In this document: piece after piece, positions 7,680 to 15,267 of the stretch
Position numbering within the stretch: position 1 is the first letter of the stretch
Layout of the letters: every line of letters begins with the position of its first letter
From: Clostridia bacterium
GTDB taxonomy: Bacteria; Bacillota_A; Clostridia; Oscillospirales; CAG-272
DNA: 17,039 bases
Direction: 5' to 3'
NCBI GenBank assembly: GCA_017542695.1
Contig: JAFXWT010000176.1
Span: forward strand, 1-17,039
Made by a program: the position numbers and the translations under genes
The notes under the pieces: generated by a model
Told to the model about the DNA's origin: nothing
The model's database searches: none
What the model saw: only the letters and a program-made list of their open reading frames with translations

Positions 7680-9319
7680 AAATGCTCAAAGCGCTTATAA
7701 AAAGCCGCCTTGCGATGTTTCTTGAAATGTTCAATCGCAAGGGCGGTATCGGAAAAAAACAAATGTCAAAATCGGGACTTATCGCCATCTGGACGTTTGT
7801 CGGCGTTGCGTTTTTGATGATGTTTTTCTCTGTGTTTATGGGAATGGCAATTATGTACTTCGAAGCGGGGCTCGACTGGCTCTATTTTGCGATGTTCGGC
7901 ATACTCGCGTTTGCGATAATGTTCGTCGGCAGCGTGTTCATGGCGCAGACGCAGATATTCGAGGCGAGGGACAACGACCTGCTGATCAGCATGCCTATCC
8001 CGCCGAGGTATATCCTTATCAGCCGCATAGTTTCCGTCGGAATACTGAATATCATATATGAAGCGGTTGTCGCGATCCCCGCGCTCGTGTGCTATCTAAT
8101 TTGGGGACAGTTCAACATTCTGAATATACTGTTCTTTATCGTGATATGCGCGGCGCTGCCGCTGCTTTCGCTCGGACTGACGACGCTTTTTGCGTGGTTT
8201 TTGTCGGCTTTAACGTCGAGGATGAAACGCAAGACGCTGTTCAAGATGATACTTTCCGTCTTGCTTCTTGGCGCGTATTTCATCATGTGTTTCAACATGA
8301 GCTCATATATGCAGGCGCTCGTTGAAAATGGCGACGTAATATCCGAGACGCTCGGTAAAATATTCATCGTTTATTGGCTCGGCTCGGCCGTCGGGAACGC
8401 GGACGCGCTCCATCTGCTGTATGTCGTTCTTATCTGCGCCGGCGTTTTTGCCGTCGTATATTTTGCGCTTTCGCGCTCGTTCATAAGACTTGCCACGATG
8501 AACAAAGGCGGCGCAAAGCTCGTTTACACCGAAAAGAAAACTAAAAACAAAGGCGCCGACGCGGCTCTTCTGCGCCGCGAATTTTCGCGTTTTGTCACGA
8601 GCGCGTCGTATATGATGAATCAGGGACTGGGTCTCTTGTTCATGGTCGGTCTTTCGGTGTTCGCTTTCGTTAAACGCGCCGACGCTTCGGCGGCGGTTTC
8701 CAATGTGATGCGGAACATGGTCGGGATAGAGATTGACTTTGCGCCGATGATCGCCCCGGTATTTGCATACGCTCTCTGTTTTATGGGGATGATGGTGCTT
8801 ATATCCGCGCCGTCCGTGTCGATGGAGGGCAAAAACCTCTGGATCGCGCAATCCATGCCTGTCGACGGCTCGCGCGTGCTGATGGCGAAGGTTAAAATGC
8901 ACGTCATCATTTCCGCACCGTTTATCATCGCATCGTCCGCGCTGATACTCATCGGTTACCCGACGGACGTATGGGGAGTGATCGGGACCGTCGTCGCTCC
9001 GCTCGCTTACAACGTATTCATGGGATTCCTCGGACTGAAGCTCAATCTTCGCTATCCGCGGCTTGACTGGATCGACGAAGTGACGGTGCTGAAGCAGGGA
9101 ATAATAGGCGCCGTAATGGCGATCGGGCTCGGCGTTGTCGTCGTTCCCGCGATCATTTTCTCCGTTATTGAGGTGCTTGCGGCGACGTTGTTCCACACGT
9201 TAATACCGCTTGGCGTCGGGCTTATCGTTTATGCCGTCATTCTTTCCGCGATCTGTGCGGCGATGTATTCGAGCATAAAGAAAAACGGCGGAAAGAAATT
9301 TGCGATGCTCGGTAACTGA
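7676..9319 (+). CDS. Large ABC-2-type permease (putative ABC_tran_2 family)
   Basis: A 547-residue polytopic membrane protein with about twelve hydrophobic segments. It begins with a short amphipathic N-terminus (LIKSRLAMFLEMFNRKGG) and has a large cytoplasmic loop in the middle containing LLRREFSRFVTSASYMMNQ. Further on come SMEGKNLWIAQSMPVDGSRVLMAKV and a second set of membrane helices. The paired halves and the EGKNLWI...P motif are typical of permeases partnered by ABC-2 ATPases in Firmicutes (the group described as putative ABC exporter, related to EcsB/YtrC-type subunits). Coupling to the ATPase by ATGA overlap supports a two-subunit transporter. Family-level naming comes from pattern recognition; substrate and direction are unknown, though the ABC-2 type favours export. 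Confidence 0.82.
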   Translation: MKMLKALIKSRLAMFLEMFNRKGGIGKKQMSKSGLIAIWTFVGVAFLMMFFSVFMGMAIMYFEAGLDWLYFAMFGILAFAIMFVGSVFMAQTQIFEARDNDLLISMPIPPRYILISRIVSVGILNIIYEAVVAIPALVCYLIWGQFNILNILFFIVICAALPLLSLGLTTLFAWFLSALTSRMKRKTLFKMILSVLLLGAYFIMCFNMSSYMQALVENGDVISETLGKIFIVYWLGSAVGNADALHLLYVVLICAGVFAVVYFALSRSFIRLATMNKGGAKLVYTEKKTKNKGADAALLRREFSRFVTSASYMMNQGLGLLFMVGLSVFAFVKRADASAAVSNVMRNMVGIEIDFAPMIAPVFAYALCFMGMMVLISAPSVSMEGKNLWIAQSMPVDGSRVLMAKVKMHVIISAPFIIASSALILIGYPTDVWGVIGTVVAPLAYNVFMGFLGLKLNLRYPRLDWIDEVTVLKQGIIGAVMAIGLGVVVVPAIIFSVIEVLAATLFHTLIPLGVGLIVYAVILSAICAAMYSSIKKNGGKKFAMLGN

Positions 9320-9357
9320 CGCTCATATATATAAAAATATAAAAAAGGGAAATTACA

Positions 9358-10209
9358 ATGGATCAAAACAATCAACTCGTAAAAACGGGCGGCAGATTCA
9401 ATTCGGCGTTCACACAGCCGCTTTTTTTGGTCATTTGCATACTTTTGACGATAACGGTCGTGTTGTCCGGATTGAGCACGCTTAACGGAACAGATCTGTT
9501 CGTGTTCATTTACGGCAATTTGGTCAATGTCATTAATCTCATTATCACGATAGGAGCATGGATTATTTACGGTAAGGTTAAAAAGGGAATATCTCCGCTT
9601 GCGGGAATGAAACTGTTGAACGGATCTGTTAAGGCGAAATTTATTTTGGCGCTCGTGATTTTCGGCGGCATACCCTGGGCTTATTGGGTTGCTGTGTTGG
9701 TTGCTGTTATCAGCGGCCAACCGGTCACGTTTTCGAAAATCTACATCAATTTCAACACCGAGAGAGTCGGTATCGTACAGGCGGTGGTTCTGACGATTTT
9801 CCTTGGATTGATTTTGGCCGCGTTATTTGCGGGCCTCGTCGTGATTTTCGCTGTGTTTTACAGAAAAGTTTACAAATTCACCAAATCGCTTTGTCTTGTT
9901 GAGGAAGGAAAAGCGGAAAAAGTCGAATGCGCGGACGTTGCGCGCCAATGGTATAAAGTTTTCGGCATCCTTGGGGCGATCGGCGGCGGATTATTATTCA
10001 TTTCGACGATCAGAAGTTTCTTGTCGATCAAATCGGACGATTTGCTTCGCATTTTGACCATGTTTACGGGAAAAGACGCGACAGACCTTTCGCTTTATAT
10101 CGTTCCGTTTTTGATTACGCTTTGCGGAGCGATCGGGCAAGTTACTCTCGCCGTTGCTTATCTTATCATTTCAAAATGGATAAGGAACAACACGGAGATT
10201 TTGAAATAA
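9358..10209 (+). CDS. Polytopic membrane protein, tandem paralog 1 (unknown family)
   Basis: I do not recognise this family. The 283-residue protein has a short polar N-terminus, then about six predicted membrane segments (roughly 20-43, 50-66, 92-115, 141-168, 196-215 and 248-275). Features shared with the next two genes are FTQPLFLVICILLT before the first helix, GAWIIYGKVKKGISPLAGMKL after the second, and a cytoplasmic stretch FYRKVYKFTKSLCLVEEGKAEKVEC followed by ARQWYKVFGILG. The end is basic and polar (KWIRNNTEIL). No catalytic or transport signature is visible. The start follows AAAAAGGGAAATTACA, almost the same leader as paralog 2. It begins 38 bases after the permease stop with no terminator between, so read-through from the transporter is likely. 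Confidence 0.85.
   Translation: MDQNNQLVKTGGRFNSAFTQPLFLVICILLTITVVLSGLSTLNGTDLFVFIYGNLVNVINLIITIGAWIIYGKVKKGISPLAGMKLLNGSVKAKFILALVIFGGIPWAYWVAVLVAVISGQPVTFSKIYINFNTERVGIVQAVVLTIFLGLILAALFAGLVVIFAVFYRKVYKFTKSLCLVEEGKAEKVECADVARQWYKVFGILGAIGGGLLFISTIRSFLSIKSDDLLRILTMFTGKDATDLSLYIVPFLITLCGAIGQVTLAVAYLIISKWIRNNTEILK
9381..9426 (+). repeat. 46-bp direct repeat, copy A (within paralog 1)
   Basis: Identical over 46 bases to 10309-10354. It encodes the GGRFNSAFTQPLF block before the first membrane helix. Synonymous sites are also identical, which exceeds the similarity of the rest of the two genes. Confidence 0.85.
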
Positions 10210-10252
10210 AAACTCAAGGTAAATAAAAGTCGTTTTAAAAGGAGAAATTACA

Positions 10253-11119
10253 ATGGATCAGAACAATGGAATAAATGCAATGCCGGAGCCCGCGGACGCG
10301 GGAACGGCAAAAACGGGCGGCAGATTCAATTCGGCGTTCACACAGCCGCTTTTTCTCGCGATATGCGTTCTTCTGACGATCGCAACGGCGCTGTCGGCAT
10401 TCAGTGTTTCGATAAACGCCGAAAATGGTTCGTTTAATATCGGCATGTCGTTCAACATCATTCTGCTCCTGCCGACGATCGGTGCGTGGATCATTTACGG
10501 AAAAGCGAAGAATGGAGCTTCACCCATTGTCGGCATGAAACTCGTCAGCGGCGTTGTTAAAGCAAATTACATTTTGAAATACGTCGCTTTCGGATTTATC
10601 ATTTTTTACGTCTGGACATTGTCGGTCGGCATCAGCTTTTTCAGCTACACTTTGCAGTCTGAAGCGGACTCGCTGATGTGGCGCATATATTCCGCGATGG
10701 CGACCTACGACTCGCTCATTGCCCATTTCATAGTTGCATTTTTCGTTACTGCTTTTGTCGCCGGAGGAATAGTGATAAACGCCGTTTTTTACAGAAAAGT
10801 TCACAAATTCACAAAATCAATGTGTCTTGTTGAAGAGGGAAAAGCGGAAAATGCGGAGTGCACGGGACTAGCGCGCGGATGGTATAAGGTGGTAGGCGTG
10901 ATCACCGCCGTCGTATACGGTATTTTTTGCATCAGGTCGGTTCTTGTCGGCGTTATGTATACCGTGGGCTCGGCAAGCACACAAAGCACGATTACAATCA
11001 TTGCGTCAGTGCTTGCTATTTTCAATTCGGTCTGCACATCGGTCGCGGGTGTTTTAATTGCCGCGGTGTATATCTGTTTATCCAAATGGATAAAAAACAA
11101 TGCTGATATTTTGACATAA
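10253..11119 (+). CDS. Polytopic membrane protein, tandem paralog 2 (unknown family)
   Basis: A 288-residue paralog of the preceding gene, of unknown function. It starts MDQNN like paralog 1, with an extra ~12-residue Ala/Glu-rich insertion, then repeats GGRFNSAFTQPLF exactly. It shares GAWIIYGKAKNGASPIVGMKL, the cytoplasmic FYRKVHKFTKSMCLVEEGKAENAEC, an ARGWYKVVGVI turn and the KWIKNNADIL end. About six membrane segments are predicted. A 46-base stretch is identical at DNA level between the two genes, so the duplication is recent or kept uniform by gene conversion. A strong AAAAGGAG site sits 8 bases before the ATG. The gap to paralog 1 is 43 bases with no terminator or clear promoter. Confidence 0.85.
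   Translation: MDQNNGINAMPEPADAGTAKTGGRFNSAFTQPLFLAICVLLTIATALSAFSVSINAENGSFNIGMSFNIILLLPTIGAWIIYGKAKNGASPIVGMKLVSGVVKANYILKYVAFGFIIFYVWTLSVGISFFSYTLQSEADSLMWRIYSAMATYDSLIAHFIVAFFVTAFVAGGIVINAVFYRKVHKFTKSMCLVEEGKAENAECTGLARGWYKVVGVITAVVYGIFCIRSVLVGVMYTVGSASTQSTITIIASVLAIFNSVCTSVAGVLIAAVYICLSKWIKNNADILT
10309..10354 (+). repeat. 46-bp direct repeat, copy B (within paralog 2)
   Basis: Second copy of the repeat at 9381-9426, 928 bases downstream. Recombination between the copies would delete one paralog and leave a hybrid gene. Confidence 0.85.
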
Positions 11120-11126
11120 AAAACTA

Positions 11127-11155
11127 TTGACACATCGTTATTTTTTGTTTATACT
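11127..11155 (+). promoter_or_regulatory. SigA-type promoter of paralog 3
   Basis: TTGACA (11127-11132), 17-base spacer, TATACT (11150-11155). It begins 7 bases after the stop of paralog 2, and transcription would start near 11162. The third paralog can therefore be expressed independently. Confidence 0.88.
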
Positions 11156-11201
11156 GTATATCAATGGGAAAAATGCGAAAAACGACAGAAAGGACATTAT
11201 A

Positions 11202-12149
11202 ATGGACAACAATTTTAAACCCATAACACCCGAGAGCGAATCTGCCGCGGCCGTTGCAAGCGAAGAAGCGACGATATACACGCCGCCGGTAATAGTCCGC
11301 GAAGAGCCCGAGGCGACGACGGAGGAGACCCCGGTTTCATCCAAAGAACCCGTCAATCCGACTCCCGCATCCGAAAAGAGATCGCGTGACTACGCAAAGA
11401 TCTTCACAAGCCCGCTCTACCGTGCGATCTGCGTACTGATCACGGTGTTGTTTGCGTTCACCTTCATCTACAAAGGAGGATGGCTGTTTCCGCTTCTGTT
11501 CATGATCGCCGGTTGGGTGACTTACGGAAAAGCAAAGAAAAACGAATCTCCCCTGTCGGGAATACAATTTACAAAAGGCGTTCTCACCGCGAGGTATGTG
11601 CTGCTTTACGTTTTGGGCGGCATGCTCATTCTTTTGGGTGTAGGACTTGCGGCGCTCCATTTCACGACCGGCTTCACGTTCAAGGAAATAATCAATGAAA
11701 CGATCAACTCATTCAATCAATACTCGATCAAGGATATCCCATTCGTCGGCAACAGCACGAACAATATTATCGAGTATATAAACAACGCATATCAGACGCT
11801 TGTCAATTATTTCGCATCTGTAGGCATTTCGGAAAGCGCACTGCACAGCATCATTTTCATTTCAATTTCGATGTGTCTGGCACTCGTCGGCGCGATCGTT
11901 CTTCTGTTCAACGTGCTTTACACGAGAGCGCTCGTCGTTTTCTCGGGCTCGATATGCAAGAACGCGGAAGATCCGAACGCCGCGATAGTCAAGGCAAAAG
12001 CAGTGAAAAATTGGCTTATGGTAGTCGGTATCATTACAACTTTCTTTATTTTATGGAACTTTGGATCGCTTGTTACGTTCGGCATCACAGCCGCCGCGAT
12101 GATCTGCGGTTCGGTCTTTGTGAAAAACAACTTTTCGGAAGAAAAATAA
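11202..12149 (+). CDS. Polytopic membrane protein, tandem paralog 3 with acidic N-terminal extension
   Basis: A 315-residue divergent member of the same unknown family. Its N-terminal ~60 residues are Pro/Glu/Thr/Ser-rich and probably disordered, then the shared core begins: FTSPLYRAICVLIT, AGWVTYGKAKKNESPLSGIQF, GVLTARYVLLYVLGG. A long polar, Asn-rich loop (about 170-220) follows before two more helices. Then comes LYTRALVVFSGSICKNAEDPNAA, aligned with the FYRKVxKFTKSxC segment of the other two, and a final pair of helices. The end is FVKNNFSEEK. The start is fixed by AAAGGA 7 bases upstream; a longer frame from 11127 would run through the promoter and is rejected. Own promoter and a terminator at the end make it a separate transcription unit, although it may also receive read-through. 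Confidence 0.85.
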   Translation: MDNNFKPITPESESAAAVASEEATIYTPPVIVREEPEATTEETPVSSKEPVNPTPASEKRSRDYAKIFTSPLYRAICVLITVLFAFTFIYKGGWLFPLLFMIAGWVTYGKAKKNESPLSGIQFTKGVLTARYVLLYVLGGMLILLGVGLAALHFTTGFTFKEIINETINSFNQYSIKDIPFVGNSTNNIIEYINNAYQTLVNYFASVGISESALHSIIFISISMCLALVGAIVLLFNVLYTRALVVFSGSICKNAEDPNAAIVKAKAVKNWLMVVGIITTFFILWNFGSLVTFGITAAAMICGSVFVKNNFSEEK

Positions 12150-12160
12150 GCTGGCAAAAT

Positions 12161-12191
12161 AAAAGAAGTCGGGCGTTGCCCGACTTCTTTT
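12161..12191. terminator. Bidirectional intrinsic terminator
   Basis: A 14-bp perfect stem (AAAAGAAGTCGGGC paired with GCCCGACTTCTTTT) with a GTT loop. It gives U-tracts in both directions, and ends the paralog 3 transcript on + and the convergent scfB transcript on -. Confidence 0.93.
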
Positions 12192-12194
12192 GCG

Positions 12195-13574
12195 TTATTC
12201 GTCTTTCTGCGCTTCCGCGACTTTCATCATGATCGCGCACTCGATGCGCTTTTTGAACAGGCGGCAGCCGTATTCGTAAACGCCCGTGATGCTCCCCGTC
12301 GCGTGATAAGCGTTTGCGGCGCAGCCGCCCGAGCAGTAGAGACGCGCCCAGCAGTCGTCGCATTCGCGGCGCGAATATACGTTGCATTTTCTGAACTCGT
12401 CGCGCACGTTTTCATTCGTCACGCCGTCCCAGATATTGCCCATAAGGTATTTTTCATCGCCGACAAATTGGTGGCAGGGGTAGAGATCGCCCCACGGCGT
12501 AACCGCCATGTATTCCGTTCCCGAGCCGCAGCCCGATATGCGCTTATAGATGCACGGTCCGTGAGAGAGGTCGATCATATAGTGATAAAAAGTGATTTCT
12601 TTGCCTTCTTTTTTGCGTTTTATCATCTCTTTTGCGAGGATCTCGTACTGCTCGCACAGCTTTGGGAAATCCTCCTCGGTCAGCGCTTCGGGATCGGTCG
12701 GCGCGCAGACGACGGGCTCCATCGAAAGCTGGGTAAATCCGAGGTCGGCGAGATGAAAGATGTCGTTTGTGAAGTCGACGTTGCGGTGAGTGTACGTGCC
12801 GCGCACATAATATCCCGTTTCGCCGCGGCTTTTTGCGAACTTCCGGAACTTCGGGATTATCCTGTCGTAACTGCCGTTGCCCGCGTAATCCTTGCGGTAG
12901 TAGTCGTGTATTTCTTTGCGCCCATCAATGCTCATAACGACGTTGTGCATCTCGCGGTTCGAAAATTCGATCACGTCGTCGTCGACGAGAACGCCGTTCG
13001 TCGTCAGCGTGAAGCGGAAATTCTTGCCTTTTTCCTTTTCGATGCTGCGCCCGTATCTTACAATCTCTTTTACGACGTCCCAATTCATCAGCGGCTCGCC
13101 GCCGAAGAAATCCACCTCAAGATTTGTGCGCGTGCCCGAGTTTTCGACGAGGAAATCAAGCGCGCGCTTGCCGACTTCAAAGCTCATAAGCCCGCGCTCG
13201 CCCTTGTATTTACCCTGGGACGCAAAGCAGTATGAACAACTGAGGTTGCACGTGTGCGCGACGTGCAGGCACAGCGCCTTTATTACGTTCGATTTCTTTT
13301 TCAGATCGAACGCAAGGGTTGCGTAAGGGTCGGGGGTGAAGAGCTTGTGCGCGTCGCGCAGCGCCGCGACGTCGGAAATGCACTCGCGGATCTCGTTTTC
13401 TGTCACGTCGGGGGAGTTTTTGTATTTTTCGAGAATGGCGGCGACGATCTCATCATCATTCGAGCTCTCGAACATCCCGATCACGTCATAGGCGACCTCG
13501 TCGACTACGTGGACGGAGCCGCTGTAAACGTCGAGAACTATGTTATATCCTCCGAGTTTGTACTGATGTATCAT
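12195..13574 (-). CDS. scfB: SCIFF ranthipeptide maturase, radical SAM/SPASM
   Basis: A 459-residue radical SAM enzyme that installs thioether cross-links from Cys side chains in the SCIFF peptide encoded just upstream. The start MIHQYKLGGYNIVLDVYSGS is the typical opening of SCIFF maturases and leads into an N-terminal recognition domain (PqqD/RRE-like, about 1-90). The radical SAM cluster motif is CNLSCSYC (Cys 109, 113, 116), with FFGGEPL and LTTNG as further family marks. The C-terminal SPASM/auxiliary-cluster region is Cys-rich: CGSGTEYMAVTPWGDLYPC, then CDDCWARLYCSGGCAANA. The start at 13574 is chosen because AAAGAGGA is 4 bases upstream; a longer frame to 13721 would run through the hairpin and the scfA reading frame. 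Function follows from the well-characterised family; the physiological role of SCIFF products is unknown. Confidence 0.97.
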   Translation of the reverse strand: MIHQYKLGGYNIVLDVYSGSVHVVDEVAYDVIGMFESSNDDEIVAAILEKYKNSPDVTENEIRECISDVAALRDAHKLFTPDPYATLAFDLKKKSNVIKALCLHVAHTCNLSCSYCFASQGKYKGERGLMSFEVGKRALDFLVENSGTRTNLEVDFFGGEPLMNWDVVKEIVRYGRSIEKEKGKNFRFTLTTNGVLVDDDVIEFSNREMHNVVMSIDGRKEIHDYYRKDYAGNGSYDRIIPKFRKFAKSRGETGYYVRGTYTHRNVDFTNDIFHLADLGFTQLSMEPVVCAPTDPEALTEEDFPKLCEQYEILAKEMIKRKKEGKEITFYHYMIDLSHGPCIYKRISGCGSGTEYMAVTPWGDLYPCHQFVGDEKYLMGNIWDGVTNENVRDEFRKCNVYSRRECDDCWARLYCSGGCAANAYHATGSITGVYEYGCRLFKKRIECAIMMKVAEAQKDE

Positions 13575-13578
13575 TTTA

Positions 13579-13586
13579 TCCTCTTT
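13579..13586 (-). promoter_or_regulatory. Ribosome binding site that sets the scfB start
   Basis: AAAGAGGA lies 4 bases before the ATG at 13574, supporting the 459-residue maturase over an in-frame extension of 49 residues. Confidence 0.75.
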
Positions 13587-13589
13587 CAC

Positions 13590-13618
13590 AAAAATTGCCG
13601 CCTTGTGGCGGCATTTTT
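13590..13618 (-). terminator. Intergenic hairpin with short U-tract, possible attenuator between scfA and scfB
   Basis: A 7-bp GC-rich stem (TGCCGCC / GGCGGCA) with a 4-base loop, followed on the minus strand by a T-run of about five. It sits 15 bases past the scfA stop and just before the scfB ribosome site. A leaky terminator here would make more precursor than enzyme mRNA, or stabilise the 3' end of scfA mRNA. Confidence 0.7.
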
Positions 13619-13633
13619 GATTTTTCAAATTGA

Positions 13634-13789
13634 TTATTTTTTGATCTCGTTCTTGTTTTCGCAGGGCTGATTTGCAACGCCGCAGGACGTTTTGCAAGCG
13701 GACTGGCAAGATGTCTGGCATTCGCCGCAGCCGCCGTTCTTTACGCTCTTTTCGAGGTCTCTTGTATCGAGAGTCTGAATTCTTTTCAT
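13634..13789 (-). CDS. scfA: SCIFF ranthipeptide precursor
   Basis: A 51-residue ribosomal peptide precursor of the 'six cysteines in forty-five residues' family. The leader MKRIQTLDTRDLEKSVKNGG is followed by the six-Cys core (Cys 21, 24, 28, 32, 36, 43), including the near-invariant GGCGECQTSCQSACKTSC. The C-terminal tail beyond the last Cys is Lys/Glu/Asn-rich. From family knowledge, the adjacent ScfB joins Cys sulfurs to other residues (gamma-thioether links in the ranthipeptide class). No dedicated protease or exporter is adjacent, as is usual for SCIFF loci. The start is fixed by AAAGGAG 7 bases upstream, not the longer frame from 13840, which would overlap the promoter. Confidence 0.97.
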   Translation of the reverse strand: MKRIQTLDTRDLEKSVKNGGCGECQTSCQSACKTSCGVANQPCENKNEIKK

Positions 13790-13831
13790 TTTCTTTCTCC
13801 TTTGAATTATTGAAATTTCAATTCGCCTATA

Positions 13832-13860
13832 ATTATACACGCAAAATATCGCCGTGTCAA
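13832..13860 (-). promoter_or_regulatory. SigA-type promoter of scfA-scfB
   Basis: Minus strand: TTGACA (13860-13855), 17-base spacer, TATAAT (13837-13832). This is a perfect consensus, suggesting strong basal expression of the peptide. The -35 box is only two bases past the stop codon of the upstream decarboxylase. Confidence 0.92.
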
Positions 13861-13862
13861 TA

Positions 13863-15248
13863 TTATTTTTTGATTACTTTCAAAGTTTTCAGCGATTTGT
13901 CGGCGCAAATCACGTTCGCGCCGAGGGAGAGAAGGCGTTTTGCATACGCGACGGCATCTCCGTCGATCACCTCTCCCGGAACGATGAGAGGCGTGCCGGG
14001 AGGGTACGCCCATACGTATTCTGCGCTGATCTCGCCCTCGGCTTCGCCGGCAAATACCGCTTCACATGGCAGGATCACCGCCTCTTTCGGAGTTATTGCA
14101 TAGACGGGAAGATCGACGCTTGTGATATCTGATGCTTCGGCAGCGGTGAGAGTTTTGTCGATTTTCGTCAGCGCGCGGATAAGTTTTCCGAGCGTCGATT
14201 TTGTGTCAAACATTCCCGTCATTGCGACGGCGTATTTTTCGCTTGCCATTTCAAGCTCGATGTCATATTCCTCACGGAGCTTTTTCATAAGCTCAAAGCC
14301 GGAAATGCTCGTGCCCGCCGTTGTAACTACAATTTTGCTCTTATCGGATGCAAACGTGCCGCCGTTAAATAGCGAGAGATGCGTGAGCTTTTTCGCGCCG
14401 TCTCGGAAAGAGTCGATCGCGGCGCTCCATTTTGCGAACATTTTACCATTGTTTTTAATGTAATCGACGCATCCGTCAGCCGACGCCATGAGTAAATACG
14501 ACGGGCTGGACGTTTCAAACACATCGAGCGCGCGAGCGAATTTGTCCTTGTCGCAAAATCCGCCGACGTGCGCGATCGCCGTCTGCGTCAGCGATGGGAG
14601 CGTCTTGTGGAGCGACTGAACAACGACGTCGGCGCCCGCTTTCACCGCGCCTCCCGCGAATTTATCCGACAGGTCGAGATGCGCGCCGTGCGCCTCGTCG
14701 ACGAGCATGGCAACGCCTCTTTTGTGGCATATATCCGCGATCGCGGGAATGTCGGATATCACGCCTTCATACGTCGGCGACGTTATGACGACGAGTTTTA
14801 TCTTTTTGAAATAATCGAGCGCCGCCGCGACTTTTTCGGGATCGACGGAGAGATATATCCCCGTTTTTTCGTCGCGCTCGGGAACTATGTATCGCGGCGT
14901 TGAGCCGCATATTTCGACGGCGTGGTAAACTGATTTGTGGCAGTTGCGCGCAACGAGAACTTCATCGCTCGGATCGAGGAACGAATATATCCCCGCGAGG
15001 ATGCCGACGGTGCTCCCGCCGACGAGTATGTGCGACTTTTGCGCGCCCCAAAGCGCCGCCGCGCGCTCCTCCGCCTCGGCTATCAGCCCCGACGGACAGT
15101 GAAGATCGTCAAAGCCGTCTATCTCCGTGATATCTATATCGGCGGCGAGCTTTTTGAGATATTTTGCGGGCGTTTTTCTCTTGTGTCCCGGCATGTGCAT
15201 CGGGAGTCTCTGTCCCGCATTTTTCATAAGCGACTCGAAAATTGTCAT
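13863..15248 (-). CDS. PLP-dependent Orn/Lys/Arg decarboxylase family enzyme (SpeA/YaaO-like)
   Basis: A 461-residue fold-type I PLP enzyme of the group that decarboxylates arginine, lysine or ornithine to agmatine, cadaverine or putrescine. Family marks: LPMHMPGHKRK near the N-terminus, DDLHCPSGLIAEAEERAA, VDEAHGAHLDLS (cofactor-ring aspartate region), and the Schiff-base lysine in QSLHKTLPSLTQ at about Lys215. The C-terminal part has WAYPPGTPLIVPGE, conserved in the family. It is the short Gram-positive type without the N-terminal wing domain of enterobacterial inducible decarboxylases. Which amino acid it uses cannot be told from sequence, so no symbol is given. AGGTGA precedes the ATG by a normal distance. 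It has its own promoter, and no terminator separates it from the scf promoter downstream. Confidence 0.92.
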   Translation of the reverse strand: MTIFESLMKNAGQRLPMHMPGHKRKTPAKYLKKLAADIDITEIDGFDDLHCPSGLIAEAEERAAALWGAQKSHILVGGSTVGILAGIYSFLDPSDEVLVARNCHKSVYHAVEICGSTPRYIVPERDEKTGIYLSVDPEKVAAALDYFKKIKLVVITSPTYEGVISDIPAIADICHKRGVAMLVDEAHGAHLDLSDKFAGGAVKAGADVVVQSLHKTLPSLTQTAIAHVGGFCDKDKFARALDVFETSSPSYLLMASADGCVDYIKNNGKMFAKWSAAIDSFRDGAKKLTHLSLFNGGTFASDKSKIVVTTAGTSISGFELMKKLREEYDIELEMASEKYAVAMTGMFDTKSTLGKLIRALTKIDKTLTAAEASDITSVDLPVYAITPKEAVILPCEAVFAGEAEGEISAEYVWAYPPGTPLIVPGEVIDGDAVAYAKRLLSLGANVICADKSLKTLKVIKK

Positions 15249-15267
15249 ATTATCACCTCGTGATCAT

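Noticed and set aside
8303..9196. 297-codon minus-strand frame opposite the ABC permease
   Set aside because: Composition is rich in Arg, His and Asp with no family motif, and it is antisense to a well-supported membrane protein.
11127..11201. Upstream extension of paralog 3
   Set aside because: The extension would start inside the -35 box and cross the -10 box; the ATG at 11202 has the ribosome site.
13575..13721. Upstream extension of scfB by 49 codons
   Set aside because: It would translate the intergenic hairpin and run into scfA in another frame; the ATG at 13574 has a strong ribosome site and matches the family N-terminus.
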